From Rhyacophila brunnea (Eukaryota; Arthropoda; Insecta; Trichoptera; Rhyacophilidae): 64,000 nucleotides of DNA. Numbering within the stretch: position 1 is the stretch's first letter; every line of letters starts with the position of its first letter. The notes beneath the pieces were generated by a model. It was given only the letters and a program-made list of their open reading frames with translations, did not search any database and had not been told where the DNA came from. Of this stretch, positions 1-11,071 are shown one piece after another. The stretch lies in NCBI GenBank assembly GCA_022495005.1, contig JAGYXB010000798.1, forward strand, positions 1-64,000, in the 5' to 3' direction. Both the position numbers and the translations under genes were made by a program.

Positions 1-100
1 ATTTAGAATATTTAGATTAACAATCTCAAAAATCGCGAATGACATGTCATTCGCAATGTCATTCGCGATTTTTGAGATTGTTAATCTAAATATTCTAAAT
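1..100. repeat. Perfect 45-bp-arm palindrome at window start
   Basis: Bases 1-45 are the exact reverse complement of 56-100, with a 10-base loop (gtcattcgca). Because base 1 pairs with base 100, the palindrome may extend upstream of the window; downstream of 100 I see no continuation. It would fold into a near-perfect hairpin. Most likely it is a MITE or foldback remnant. Confidence 0.85.
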
Positions 101-3100
101 ACCATAACATCCGAAAAGACCTGGGAAGTAGGTACGACAGACGAAGCCTAACAGTTGTAGTTCCTTTTTACAAATGATAGCTTACTATTAAACGTGATGC
201 CAAGAGATGGTATTCGCAAAATAACTCTGCCATGCATCGAATATTGAAAAAAAAAAATTAATACTCGCGAGGCTTTGTAAACGATAAAATATTGGTTGGT
301 TGCCTGCCTATTTTTCTATAATAATTTACGGAATCAATCTATTTACAAGTAGTTACAGTTACCTTTTGCATTAGATCCTATATGTTTTAGGTTTGGTTAC
401 GGTAAAAGTCAACCACGTTTTCAAACGGTCAATATATAGTAATTAATGGCACCCAAAAGTGTGATTTTTACTACAAATGAATCTGAAACGCAAAATGGCT
501 TGCAGTTAATTTAATAATTAGTCTTAGTAACCCTTTTCTATGTCAATTTATGTACAGAAGGCCTTATTTAATGTGTTTGGGTCTGCAGGTGTTGGTGTAT
601 CCAGTGGCGAATAGTGACTTCTGCAAGTAGGTAGACTATGGGGATCATAGTGCGTTGGTAGGTATTTATCATATGACTACTAATGAATTCGTATAAGTAC
701 ACTAATGTTTTTAAAAAAAATAATTAAACCATTAACAAAAAACATTAGGACACAAAATATTTCAAATTAAATATTATTTAACGGCGCAGATTTGCTCGAA
801 GGCTAATAATCAAAAGCCTTCACACTCTAGGGCGATTTGTTACGATAATATACTAGTAGATGTCACTGATAATATTATAATGTATTATAAAATTTATTTT
901 AAGGTATGGTCTAAAATACTCTAAATAAACAGAAGAAGTCTTAGCCACTGTATTTAATTTCACTGTAGTGTACGAATTTTAGAAGAAAACCCCAGTTTAT
1001 ATATTAAATATTTGAATATAATCTAATATAATAATCTGAATATTATAAAGGAATAATAAATGACCTCCCTCTAATACAAAATAATTACCTACCCTTTTCT
1101 AGATGTGTATTTATGGCTGTTGTGCCACGTGATATATCGTGAAAATGAGATAGCAAGAATAACTATCGTCGCAGGTGGATCATGGCATTACAACTACTAC
1201 TACTGCAGTATTGATTTTGACGTTACGTTGTTCGGAATATCTTCTGTAGCCTTTGGTCGCCTGATAGGCAAGTCCTGAAACCGGCTTAGCGTCGAGCACA
1301 GCAGCAATCACTTTCTGTGAAACAATAATATAATTTGATGATGAGATGCATGAACCACTTTGAACGGATCTATCAGATGCACTTCCATTATGCTTTGAGC
1401 TTTTAATATTATGAAAATTTACCAAAGACTGACTATAAGAAACATGGATGAAATATATCGATAAATTAATTGAGACATATATATTGAATATTAAGATAGC
1501 AATGTACCTAACTATTGCAAATTATTCAATTTTAATATTAATACTTATAAAGACTTGTAATACTATTTATTAATAAACAATAACTATGTAAGTAGGTATC
1601 TATATTTTATTTTCTCCCATTATAATATGTAGGTAATGCTCTTCTTCTCTCTCTTCTCGTTCATTCCCTCATGGCTGAGGATCGTGACCATCATGAAATA
1701 ATATTAATCTTCTGAGCGACTAAGACTTTCCACTCCTCACGATGCTCAGTTTCTCTTAGACAGAACAAAGATTGCCCCCAGTAAGATTTTTCTGGAGGCA
1801 ATCTTAACCCACTAGTCTCTCTAGAACCTAAGTTATCTGATTCACGTGCTGTAGAATGTAGAATGTATTGAATTCTAAGCAATAATATTCTATTGGAAAT
1901 ATGAACAGATTTTAAGGGGAGATATTTCAAATGTTTATGAATAATATGTTTTAAATGTTTATTTAATAAAAGATACAATAGGTATAATAATATATTACAT
2001 TGTTCTAACAAATTATATACAAAAAACCTATAAAATATTTTAATTAAATTATATCTGTTTTCCCCATTGCATTAACGCCACTGTGAAATTCTTGATGACA
2101 CTAATTAAGAAAGAAGGAAGATTTTTAATTTTTAAGTAATAAATTATGTCATACAATATGTGCCGTATTGTGTTCGCCAACTTATAGCTATTATGGATAT
2201 TAGTACTTTTTGTTTTCACCGTTAGTGTTATTATGTAAGAATTTATTTATTGCACTATCCGAAGAATTAAAAAAAGCCTTTTTTTTGTCGCCAGTGGCGA
2301 ACTAAGATAAATAAAATATAAAAATATAATATGTAAACATTACCTACATAATTATTAAGTATTTCTTTTTTACCATTTTACCTATATTTATTTTTTCCAC
2401 TATTGCTTGATTTGGAATAGAATTCTGCTATATTATATCGAAAGCGTTTTTTAATTTGATGATATTTTCATAGTGTAGAAATTATTTTTAATTACTTTCA
2501 TGCGGATTTTTGTTAGCTATACGCAAATGCAGACATAGTCCAAATAAGCATTAATCATTCAAGTGAATCTTTCTGGTTGCAAACAATTCATCATGACTTC
2601 GACAACAATAATAATACAGAACATGATAAAACAGAACAGCCAGGTTTTCTCCAGGTGTTCTGTTTTGTCATGTTCTGTTTTGTTACTGTCCTGTTTTGTC
2701 ATGGAACCGACTGAGATTTAACATTCTTCATATTATTATATATGACAATGTGCTAGGTGCAGATTGCGTAGGCTTAAACCTTTACATTATACCCAAGTTT
2801 TTAATGAAAAATACCCACTCATCCGGTCATGAGTTTGTCATTGGTAAATAAAATTTATTAGGCCTTTCTGAACATAACTATGTGGTTAATCAGTAATATT
2901 TCTTAATACGCGCCCCCATAAATTTCATCTTTCAAAAGTTCGGTCCTGGCCTAAATGGGAAGATTTAAAAGAACATGTGGTAGGTAGGATATTCATGGCA
3001 CGTATTGTATGACATAATTAATTACTCCATTGCTTCAGTGGCGTTCATGCAATGTAGAGCAACAGATATAATTTAATTAAAATATTTTATAGATTTTACT

Positions 3101-4264
3101 GTAGCGGGTGAATAGATAAATTATCTAAAATTTGTTATCAATTAATCGCAAATAATATATTATAACACGAAAACAATAATTAATATAAATATACATGTAC
3201 CTACACAAGTACACAGGAACATACCTATCGATAGTAGTAGGAAGGTATTCATTATTCTCACTTCAATATGTTATTATTGGCACCCGTTTCCATTTTAGTG
3301 TATCTATAGAAGATAAAAGTGTCAACTAATAAAAAAAATAATTAAAGAAGTACATACTTACTACAAAATAAATAATAATGGTTTAGTTTACCTTATAGTT
3401 ATGGCGAGCCTTCACGCTTAAAAACAGATTAAATTTAATAAAAATATTTTATAGATTCGATACCTACATAAAGATTCTACTACTAAAAAGGAGGCATGAT
3501 TCTATTAAAGATACATACTTATTTAATATCGAATATAACCAAATGCATACCTACTTGTATTCTTCCCAAAAGAATGGTGTTATTTTAAATATGTATTTCA
3601 TATAATATGAATAGGTAGGTGGGTAATTCAATACGTATCTATAGGTACTTATATAAATATTTTCGGTATAGGTATATAGGTATTCATCAAAAATTATTTA
3701 AATTTGCATATTACGAACTATACCTTAACATTGTTTATTCGTTTTTTTATTTATTTAGTGAGTAGTTACAGTTGGTGACATCTCTCATTAGTTAATATTA
3801 TTAAACTCCCAACATATTGCACAACGAGAAAACTATTGTTTACGAGAAATGACATTTTAATACGCTTACCTACCGAATGTATTAATCGTATTTACAACGG
3901 GTTTTTTTAGAAACACTGCAAATATTCAAATTATTCAAAATATTATGTTTTTATACTTCATCATTTACTTAGTAGGTATCTAGGTAATAAGGTTTTTACC
4001 CTTTCTTCGTGTATTAACTTATAATCTTTTTATTGTATTAATAAATAATAATAGTACAAAACTTAAATCAATTAGAATTTAAATTCAAACTCCATCAAGT
4101 ACCCTCGGTCGATAGTATTGATGATGATGGTATATAATAGGCTCAACAATAGGTAATTTTCAAAACGCTTTCGATATAAAACAGTCCAGCTCCAAAAGAA
4201 GCAATAGTGGGAAAATAAATGTAGGTATAATGCAATATTACGTACTGATTTTATATTGATTTAT
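101..4264. other. Gene-poor AT-rich stretch
   Basis: I see no credible exon here: open frames are short, with no domain or coding composition. A hAT-type end (CAGTGGCGAATAGTGAC) occurs near 606. Bases 2028-2083 and 3036-3092 are inverted copies of one MITE end, sharing TAAAATATTTTAATTAAATT and finishing CGCCACTG or starting CAGTGGCG. Bases 2620-2705 repeat 'acagaacatg'-type words in both orientations. Many 'taggta' runs are typical insect intergenic low-complexity sequence. Confidence 0.55.
1640..1835 (+). repeat. Dispersed repeat, copy 1 (partner at 15970-16175)
   Basis: Shares 'ccctcatggctgaggat', 'gaccat', 'tcttctgag.gactaagact' and a closing 'gtctctctag' with 15970-16175. The order and spacing are the same, so this is a dispersed repeat of unknown class. 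It lacks a clear tail or terminal repeat. Confidence 0.55.
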
Positions 4265-4289
4265 TTACCCTTGTACGCCACTGTAATGA

Positions 4290-4506
4290 AAGATAAATAC
4301 TCTCGCAGCAGGGTGCAGTTTCAAAAAAAGGCGTTTATGAATCCCCTTGAAAACCGTGTTTTCTCTTGGACAGCATTGTCGAAATATGGACGCATTTGAA
4401 ACGCATTTAAAACGCAATCGGCTCGCAAATAAAACGCAAATAAAACGCAAACGTCGTTTGGCGGATGAATCCGAAACTTCGCTTTGCCGTGTGCGCGCAG
4501 CCTTAG
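4290..4506. other. MITE-like AAACGC-rich stretch abutting LRR exon
   Basis: The stretch contains repeated AAACGC words and a GC-rich end 'ccgtgtgcgcgcagcctt', unlike the AT-rich flank or the LRR coding sequence. In reverse it reads 'aaggctgcgcgcacacgg', which resembles ends of several insect DNA transposons. A hAT-like CGCCACTG lies just upstream at about 4276. It may be a transposon fragment that borders or has displaced the upstream part of the LRR gene. Confidence 0.35.
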
Positions 4507-5392
4507 AGATGTGGAAATCTTATTCATAATAGAACCTCAACAGTTGAAACGCATTTTAGACAAATGCCCCAACGTTTGTAAACTGACTTTTATGAAGTGC
4601 ATGTTAGATTCAAAAATGATAAAACACATTGTAAACGTAAGCGCTCTGGAAGAACTCACGATGAAAGCCTACGTGGTAATCTTTGACTCGTCGAAATATA
4701 ACATTAACTTCCGCCGTCTGCCGCAATTGAAGACTTTAAAATTGGCAAACGTCGAGTTGACCGAACGGAGTTTTGAAGCGCTCATCGCGTGTCGCCAGTT
4801 GGAGCATTTGATTATCAACGATATGATGAACGTATCCCGGGAAGCTATAATGAAGATATTACTCCAACAGAAGGACAAATTGAAAACTTGGCATTTGATC
4901 AGCGAGAACGCTTACGATGATGGAATTTTGCAGGCTCTTTCGGAATGTTCGAATATTTCCAAAATAGAAATCTTCAACTGCGCAACCGCGACTAATTCCG
5001 GTCTAAAACATTTAAATAAACTAAATAACCTACGAATCCTGAAACTTGGAAAAAACAATATTTTCACTGTCGATGATTTAATGGAGTTATTTGAAAACGG
5101 CAATCTATCAAAGTTAACTAAGTTAGCGTTTGTATCGATTAAAAATGTCGACTTGTCACTTTTGAAACTTGTCACCGATAAGTGTCCCGATATTAAATTT
5201 CTTCATCTTTCGATGTGTCCATTGTTGAACAGGAAAGCAACAATTGAACTACTGTCGAGGAAACTTCCAAATGCTATGTTGAATATTACAAATTTGAATA
5301 CTCAGGATTCTAATATTAAAGATGACAACGATTATTTTAATAATTATTTTACGGATTACCATGACGATTATAAGTCTTATACTAAACTTTAA
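4507..5392 (+). CDS. Leucine-rich-repeat protein, last exon or 5'-truncated copy
   Basis: An open frame of about 295 codons runs to TAA at 5390-5392. It contains irregular leucine-rich repeats of the cysteine-containing/RNI-like kind. Examples are 'LPQLKTLKLANVELTE' in the first third, 'CSNISKIEIFNC' and 'LNNLRILKLGKNN' in the middle, and 'CPDIKFLHLSMCPLLN' near the end, followed by an acidic, tyrosine-rich tail. F-box/LRR (FBXL) proteins have such repeats, but no F-box is visible here. There is no convincing ATG at the start: the frame simply runs back into MITE-like sequence. A plausible acceptor (gcagccttag) sits at about 4506, so I treat it as a terminal exon whose upstream exons are missing or outside the window. 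Its base composition is clearly more coding-like than the flanks. Alternatively it is a decayed gene fragment. No gene symbol can be assigned. Confidence 0.6.
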
Positions 5393-5477
5393 AAAATATA
5401 TATTATTGTCACCGAGGGCCGATCTAATGCTGGACGAAGGCTTCCTATGGCTTCTGTCGCTCTCCTCGGTCCATAGC

Positions 5478-5528
5478 AGTGGTGGTAGGTTATGGTGATC
5501 CGACATAAAATATTGTACACTAAACTTC
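5478..5528 (+). mobile_element. hAT-MITE left-end fragment
   Basis: Starts CAGTGGTGG and continues 'gatccgacataaa...ttgtacactaaactt', matching the left part of the abundant CAGTGGCGAAGGGTGG family seen intact at 34878-35459. It stops where the LINE 5' region begins. Confidence 0.6.
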
Positions 5529-5947
5529 AACGGCTGGTCGGCCCCAAGTGGACACATTGACGCCAGTAGATGTGTTCATAGCAAAAGTTGGGAAATGCCA
5601 AACTGACAACAAGTCCCATCTGCTGGCCTCCCCGCGGCGACCTCCGGGCAATGCAGCGTAAGCTGTAGCTAACAGCAGGGGGCGAAGGGCGAGTGACCGG
5701 CGCCATAAAACTGGCCTTCTGGCTAAGGGAAGGAAATCCCCGACAGAAAAACCTGGTCGAGCCGACCTTCAGGGCCCTCGTGGCTCAGGCCTCGGGAGCG
5801 CTGGGCTAATCACCTTGCCTCCTTAAACGAAACAGATTAAAACAACACCTACACAGCAGCCTCGGACGACAACCGGCTCTGTAAAACGACGACCTTGCAT
5901 GGAAATGGACAATGAAACAGGTAGAGTAATCCTCTAACAACTCGAGT

Positions 5948-6720
5948 ATGCGCATTGGGACATATAATGTTCGCACCCTGCGTACCCCCGGAAAGGACCT
6001 GCACGCCACACGCATCATGCACACCTATGGTGTGGACATCCTAGGGTTGAGCGAAGTGCACTGGAAAGGAGCCGGGAGAAAGTTGATCGAGGGTTACTCT
6101 ATTGTCTACTCAGGTCAGGAGCAATATCATCGCCAGGGAGTGGCAGTGTTGATGTCAAAGAGAGCGGCCCGTTGCCTCGTGAAATGGGAACCAATCTCGG
6201 AGAGACTGATACGTGCTTCCTTCAAGACGCCAGATAGCTCCTTGACCGTCTTTCAGTGCTAGGCCCCCACTGAGGATGCCGACGCGCAGATAAAGGATGC
6301 CTTCTACGATTCTCTCCACGCGGCAGTCTCCGCCATCCCCCGAAGAGACCGCGTGATTGTAATGGGGGATTATAATGCGAGAGTAGGAGCAGACCCGGTG
6401 CTTGGCCCTACGGTGATGGGACGACACGGCCTCGGTGACCCCAACGATAATGGTGAGAGGCTCGTAGAGTTTGCCACTCTGAACGAGCTCGCCATCGGAG
6501 GCACTGTTTTTCCCCACAAAGATATTCACAAATATACGTGGACGTCTCCTGATGGACGCACTAGGACGCAGATTGACCACTTCTTGTACAGCTTGAAGCA
6601 CCGAAAGGAACTTCTCGACGTGCGCACTTACAGAGGCGCTGATATCCATAGCGATCATGAGTTACTCATTGGAAACATCCGAGTAAAACTCAGTCGCCAG
6701 GCGAGGCCTCCAAAACGCGA
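5948..6720 (+). pseudogene. LINE endonuclease domain (EEP fold), broken by a stop
   Basis: From ATG 5948 the frame gives 'MRIGTYNVRTL' and 'LGLSEVHWKG', the N-terminal endonuclease/exonuclease/phosphatase motifs that carry the metal-binding N and E. After the TAG at 6260-6262 a +1/−2 shifted or read-on frame gives 'VIVMGDYNARVG' (catalytic D and N) and 'IDHFLYS...DIHSDHELL', ending with the SDH catalytic motif. All expected endonuclease motifs are present, so only the stop and frame break disable it. The enzyme would nick target DNA for target-primed reverse transcription. Confidence 0.8.
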
Positions 6721-7094
6721 ACAAATTGACATTGAGAAGCTCCGACGCCGCAGAATTCGGATCGACTTAGAAACTGCTGTACGAGATAGTGTAGATCGTA
6801 TCTACGAGCGGCACACATCTGAATCCGACCTCATTGAGGCGGACTGGAGCCTCATAAAGAGTGCGATTGTGTCGTCCGCCCGTACCGTTCTTGGTACCAG
6901 AAGGAGTGAGCAGCCAAAGTGGATGTCTGACGAAACGTGGGCTGAAATTGGAAAACGAGCCAGGCTGAAAGCCCTGAGAGAAGAGGAGACAGACCCCGAC
7001 CGAACCGAGGACCGCCGGACTGACTACCAAACCCAAGACAGGGTAGTCAAACGATCCGTGCGGTTGGACAAGCGCAATTTTATGAACCGGCAAA

Positions 7095-8842
7095 TTGAAG
7101 CGACAGAGGTGGCAGCAAGCAGAAATGACACCAGGAAACTCTTCCGAATCACCCGTGAAGTCTGCGGTTCGTGGTCCCAGTGGAGCAATAGAGTCTGACG
7201 CAGAATGTGTCAAGAAGATTTGGAAGAATCATTTCTGCGGAGTGCTGAACCGCCCACCCCCTTTGGATCCCTTTGATATATCTGCGGAAGCTTTACTTTT
7301 GGACATTCCCCGAGCGACCGACATTTCCGATTGCCCGCCCACGCACACCGAGATAAAATCGGCTGTGAAAAGGCTCAAGAACGGAAAGGCACCGGGGGGA
7401 GACGGGATTCATCCTGAATTCCTCAAGTACAGCCTGAGCGCAATCCTGCACCCTATGTTTCATTTGACGACAAAGGTGTGGGAAGAAGAGCGCTGTCCAA
7501 GGGACTGGGTGAACGGTGAAATCATCACACTTCACAAAAAAGGTGACCCTCTAAGCTGCGACAATTACCGAGGCATTACGCTACTCAGTGTTCCGGGAAA
7601 GATTTTGGCAAACATCCTCTTGATGAGAATAAGGGACCCAATAATGCACGTCCTCAGGAAAAACTAAGCCGGGTTTCTACCTGGTCGAGCGTGTGCAGAC
7701 CAAATCCACAACCTTCGATGTCTTCTCCAGCAGAGCCATGAGCTGAACAGTCCGATGGCCTGCTGCTTTGTGGATTATGAGAAGGCTTTCGACAGTCCAC
7801 ACCGCCCCTCCCTCTGGACGATACTGGGAGCATACGGAATCCCTCCCAAGATCATTGCCATCATCAAAAGCCTGCACGTGAGTAACGAATGCTGTGTCAG
7901 AATTGGAGACACTGTCACGGAATGGTTCGGGGTCACAACCGGAGTCAGACAGGGTTGTGTCCTTGCACCGTTTCTCTTCATCATTCTCTTTGACTTCATA
8001 CTACGGAAGTCAATACCACCCGACCGAGGCATACCTGTTACCCCCACGGTGAAGCTATGCGACCTAGAATACGCCGATGACGCTGTCCTATTCGACAACT
8101 CAATCGAGGGCATTCAAGAGACAATCGACAGGTTGCATAACAACTCCTCTCGCGTTGGTTTGAAAATCAACGCGAAGAAAACCAATGTCTTGTGTAATAG
8201 CACCTGTCCTGATCCAGATTTCCCTCTGATTAGCGACGGACAAAACATCGAGAGCGTCGACAGCTTCAAGTACCTGGGGGTACACATCACGGGAGATGGC
8301 ATTTTGCAGAAAGAGCTCGCTATCCGAATGGGAATGGCTGGAGCAACATTCAACTCGATGCGGAATGTCTGGGACTCACGATTGTACTCGGTCAAAACCA
8401 AATGCCGCCTATTCGACGCTTGCATTCTGACGGTGCTGCTTTACGGTAGCGAATCATGGCACCTTACGAAGGCTCAGAGCAACCGTATACTGAGCTTCGA
8501 AAACAGATGTTTGCGACGAATACTGGGTGTGCGGTGGTATGACTTTAGGAGCAACGAGGAGATAAGAGAACGCACCAAGCAGCCTCTCATCACGCTGAAA
8601 GTGAAGAGGCGACGTTGGACCTGGCTCGGCCACGTGCTGCGGTGCCAGAAGAGAACTTCAACCTGGCTTGCCTGTTCTTCAAGCCGACCGGATTCCGGCG
8701 TCCTGGAAGGCCGCTAAATACAATCTACAGAGTGTATACGGCGGAGCTACGGGATGCTGGTTTGACCTGGAACGAAGCAAGAAGACTGGCGAGCGACAGG
8801 GATTCTTGGAGGCGCCGCGTGGTGTCCATATGCTCCAGTTAA
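7095..8842 (+). pseudogene. LINE reverse transcriptase and C-terminal domain, broken
   Basis: The frame from 7095 contains 'LKNGKAPGGDGIHPE', 'IITLHKKGDPLSCDNYRGI' and, after a TAA at 7665-7667, continues in the same frame with 'AGFLPGRACADQI', 'CCFVDYEKAFD' and 'TTGVRQGCVLAPFLF'. The catalytic 'LEYADDAVLF' (YADD box) follows, then 'YLGVHITGDG' and 'LLYGSESWHL'. A second break near 8640 moves the C-terminal motifs ('RRPGRPLNTIYRVY', 'DRDSWRRRVV') to another frame ending at 8842. The frame used by the endonuclease ends at 7198, so a frameshift also lies at about 7120-7195. All RT catalytic aspartates are intact, which suggests fairly recent decay. Confidence 0.85.
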
Positions 8843-8864
8843 GGGGCGGATATGGCAAAAGAAA

Positions 8865-9055
8865 AAAGAAGAAACTTTGTTGGTCATACGTATTTGTTTT
8901 CATTTAACTAAAACTACAATTTGCAGATAGTGTTAGTTAGTTTTTAAAATTCAATTAATCCCTACGTAAATCAAGCCATAATAATCATTCTATAGAATAT
9001 CTAAAATTATGCTTTTGGATATTTTATAGATAGAAGAATATTTTTTATGTATTAT
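8865..9055 (+). mobile_element. hAT-MITE left half
   Basis: 'aactttgttggtcatacgta', 'acagat(a/g)gtgttrgttag' and the internal 'atctaaaattatgc...ggatattttatagata' hairpin match the CAGTGGCG MITE family. The terminal CAGTGGCG is missing because the LINE tail abuts it. The complementary right half resumes at about 9327-9380, after the tRNA-like foldback at 9061-9250. Confidence 0.6.
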
Positions 9056-9060
9056 GGCTT

Positions 9061-9250
9061 GAACATACATAATTTTGATAACACTTCTGAGTAAATATTA
9101 TTATAACCAATAGAAAAATCTTATTGAAAAAAGTAAGACACCCCGTGGGAATCGAACCTGCAAACCTAAGAGATGCAGGTTCGATTCCTGCTTAGTCTTA
9201 CTTTTTCAATAAGATTTTTCTAATGGTTATAATAAAAATTATGTATGTTC
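9061..9250. repeat. Foldback built on a tRNA T-arm-like sequence
   Basis: The arms are 'gaacatacataattt...ttataacca(a/t)tagaaaaatcttattg' and the inverse near 9205-9250. At the centre, 'gcaggttcgattcctgc' (9175-9191) is a good tRNA T-arm/B-box followed by 'ttagtctta' like an acceptor 3' strand. The left arm carries the inverted equivalent 'gaatcgaacctgc'. This suggests two tRNA-derived SINE 3' halves in head-to-head orientation. The outer sequence is shared with 61650-61815. Confidence 0.65.
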
Positions 9251-9384
9251 AATAATTAGAATGTGACATTCTTAAATCTTGTGAATTATTCGTTGAATAA
9301 AAAAAAATCTTAATTAAATATTATGGTTTGGTGCAGGCACGGCTTAATGTATTTTAAAAAACTAACCAACGCCATCTGTAATAT

Positions 9385-10090
9385 GAAGCGCCTAGTTTCA
9401 AAAGCCCCTAAAATGATTTTAGGTAGTTCTGAGAAGAACGAGAAAAACGGTTTTAGTTAGTTTTGAGAAAAATGAGAAAAAATCATATCTAATAAATCTG
9501 TGAACTTTATGTATATTTATTTTTTAATTCGTTACATTCTAAAGAGAATTCTAGCTTTCCATTGTAGGCATTGACATTATTAATGGACGACGCACTCAAC
9601 TCAATACAGTAGCTAGCAAGTAAATTCGCATGTATAGGTAGACGTCACTCGATATTATGCGTCATGCGATATCACGCATTGGGAATTTATAGCAATATGA
9701 CCTTTATTGTAATAGCGTTAGAGCAGTGTTTCTAATGTCAATATTCATTTGAGCGAACCCGTTCGAACCGCACCATTCGGCAGACCCAACAAAAAGCTTC
9801 AGGAATTTATAGCAATATCACCTTTATTGTAATGGCGTTAGAACAGATTATGCCATTCGGCAGACCCGACAAAAAGTGAGTGCCATTTTCTTTTCCAGAT
9901 GATTCGTCCATATTAATGTCATTGATTGTAGGGGTATTTGAAAAGCACACCCAACCATTTTAGCGGGTTTTGAATTTTACCCTAATTTTTGATCATACGT
10001 ATTGACAGTTTAAGTTAGTTAGTTTTTTAAAGTTCAATCTTTGGCCATCATATAGAAACCGTTTTAGGGGCTTTTGAAACTAAGCGCTTC
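9385..10090. mobile_element. TIR element (GAAGCGC...GCGCTTC), about 0.7 kb
   Basis: The left end 'gaagcgcctagtttcaaaag' is inverted at the right as 'cttttgaaactaagcgcttc', giving a terminal repeat of about 30 bp. Both ends are bounded by ATAT-like bases. The interior holds two direct copies (about 9688-9740 and 9803-9860) of 'gaatttatagcaatat.acc' plus 'cattcggcagaccc', a tandem duplication of about 115 bp. There is no coding capacity; the superfamily is not determined. Confidence 0.6.
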
Positions 10091-10350
10091 ATATCATCTC
10101 TGTTCTGGCAGAACACACTAACTGGAGAATACTAGCTTTGAGTAATTTGACTTTGAAGTTGTTAAAATGTTTGAAATGGTCTATCATGTGAGTTTATTAA
10201 GTAATCGTAAAAAGGATGACTTTAAAATAAAGACTGTTTATTTATTAAGAAGGTTTCCAGACGGTATTTGAAATAATGAACATTTTGGTATAACTAACTC
10301 AATATGTCATTTTTTCGTATTAGTGTCTTCTACCAGAACAGTGACGATAT
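10091..10350. mobile_element. CTGTTCTGGCAGAA MITE, copy 1
   Basis: This MITE of about 260 bp has inverted ends 'ctgttctggcagaacac' and 'ctaccagaacagtgacgat'. The other copies are at 40148-40393 and 45421-45675. The interior shares 'gttgttaaaatgtttgaaat' and 'aaaaaggatga.tttaaaat'. There is no ORF. Confidence 0.75.
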
Positions 10351-10402
10351 AATGTATTCTTAATCCAACCAAAACAAATAAATATGTCTATAATGTGTAC
10401 AC

Positions 10403-11063
10403 TTAGACTATAGATACATCTAGACGCCACCCGTTGCATTGCTAAATGAAGCCGCGTGCCTTGCGTTTGGTTTGTGGGCGAGCGAACGCATTCGTCTACA
10501 AATGTTCGAGACCATAGACCATTTCGCTAGTGGTCGCCCAAAGTGCTCGCACCAGACGCTCAGAATTAAAATATAATTTTCTATTTTTTTACGTTATATA
10601 GTATTTTTAAGCGGTCAAAATGCAACCATTAGATAGAGATATCCATAATTTAAGTTATTTTAAAGAAACACTAGGTCACTGATATTAAAATATATAATAA
10701 TATACAAATAAATTATTACGAACATGTATCAACTTACCTATGAAACGTAATACCATCTTCTTGCTTATCAGTACGGCTACCACATTTTAAGACAACACAC
10801 AGAACCATCTTTTCTACTTAATTAACTAAAAATATTTACCATGACTTTATGTTTAACACAAAAAATAGCAATTTTAGCAACACGTGCTCGCAGGTTATCA
10901 ACGCTATGTGAAGCGTTTCGCCCCGATTTTCCGGCGATTGTTTTGGAAACTAGCTCACACATATGTAGACCTTTTATCTTACTCTAGCGCGTGTCGCGGA
11001 GATTGTATGGGTGCCGAATACTTTCTCACTCGCACTCATGCATCGTTTTTGTTCAGGCCTTGT
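10403..11063 (-). mobile_element. THAP-exon-carrying element (P-like), copy 1
   Basis: A 661-bp unit precisely flanked by the 8-bp duplication GTGTACAC (10395-10402 and 11064-11071). It is inserted in a hAT MITE whose sequence resumes with 'tatttttgtcggatcgccc'. Read on the minus strand it begins 'acaaggcctgaac', contains a THAP-type first exon with a good splice donor, and ends 'ctatagtctaa'. A second copy is at 18849-19477. An 8-bp TSD plus a THAP N-terminus fits the P-element superfamily, but I see no clear terminal inverted repeat and no transposase core, so this is a non-autonomous derivative or a mobilised gene end. Confidence 0.65.
10738..10808 (-). pseudogene. THAP-domain first exon (copy 1)
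   Basis: On the minus strand ATG at 10808 opens 'MVLCVVLKCGSRTDKQEDG' then ITFHR, ending at an AG|GTAAGT donor (10737/10736). THAP domains start M-x-x-C-x(2-4)-C and have F/H near residue 22, as seen here. No downstream exon with the remaining C-x2-H half is found within the element, so it cannot make a full zinc-coordinating THAP domain. Confidence 0.65.
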
Positions 11064-11071
11064 GTGTACAC

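Larger units (their letters stand above)
5529..8864 (+). mobile_element. Near full-length RTE-like non-LTR retrotransposon, defective
   Basis: GC-richer than its surroundings. It has a 5' untranslated region of about 420 bp, then an apurinic endonuclease domain, reverse transcriptase and a C-terminal domain, ending in an A-rich tail near 8855-8870. The layout (one long ORF, endonuclease before RT, short 3' tail) and the C-terminal 'LYGSESW' and 'RRILGVRWYD' motifs fit the RTE/CR1-like group; RTE is my best guess. Two in-frame stops and at least two frameshifts make it non-autonomous. Related 3' fragments lie at 20431-21138, 24767-25080 and 36823-37320, all on the minus strand. Confidence 0.85.

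Noticed and set aside
8668..8907. Open frame overlapping the LINE 3' end
   Set aside because: Shadow frame of the LINE C-terminal domain.
9170..9200. Possible functional tRNA 3' half
   Set aside because: Only a T-arm is present and the sequence is part of a foldback.
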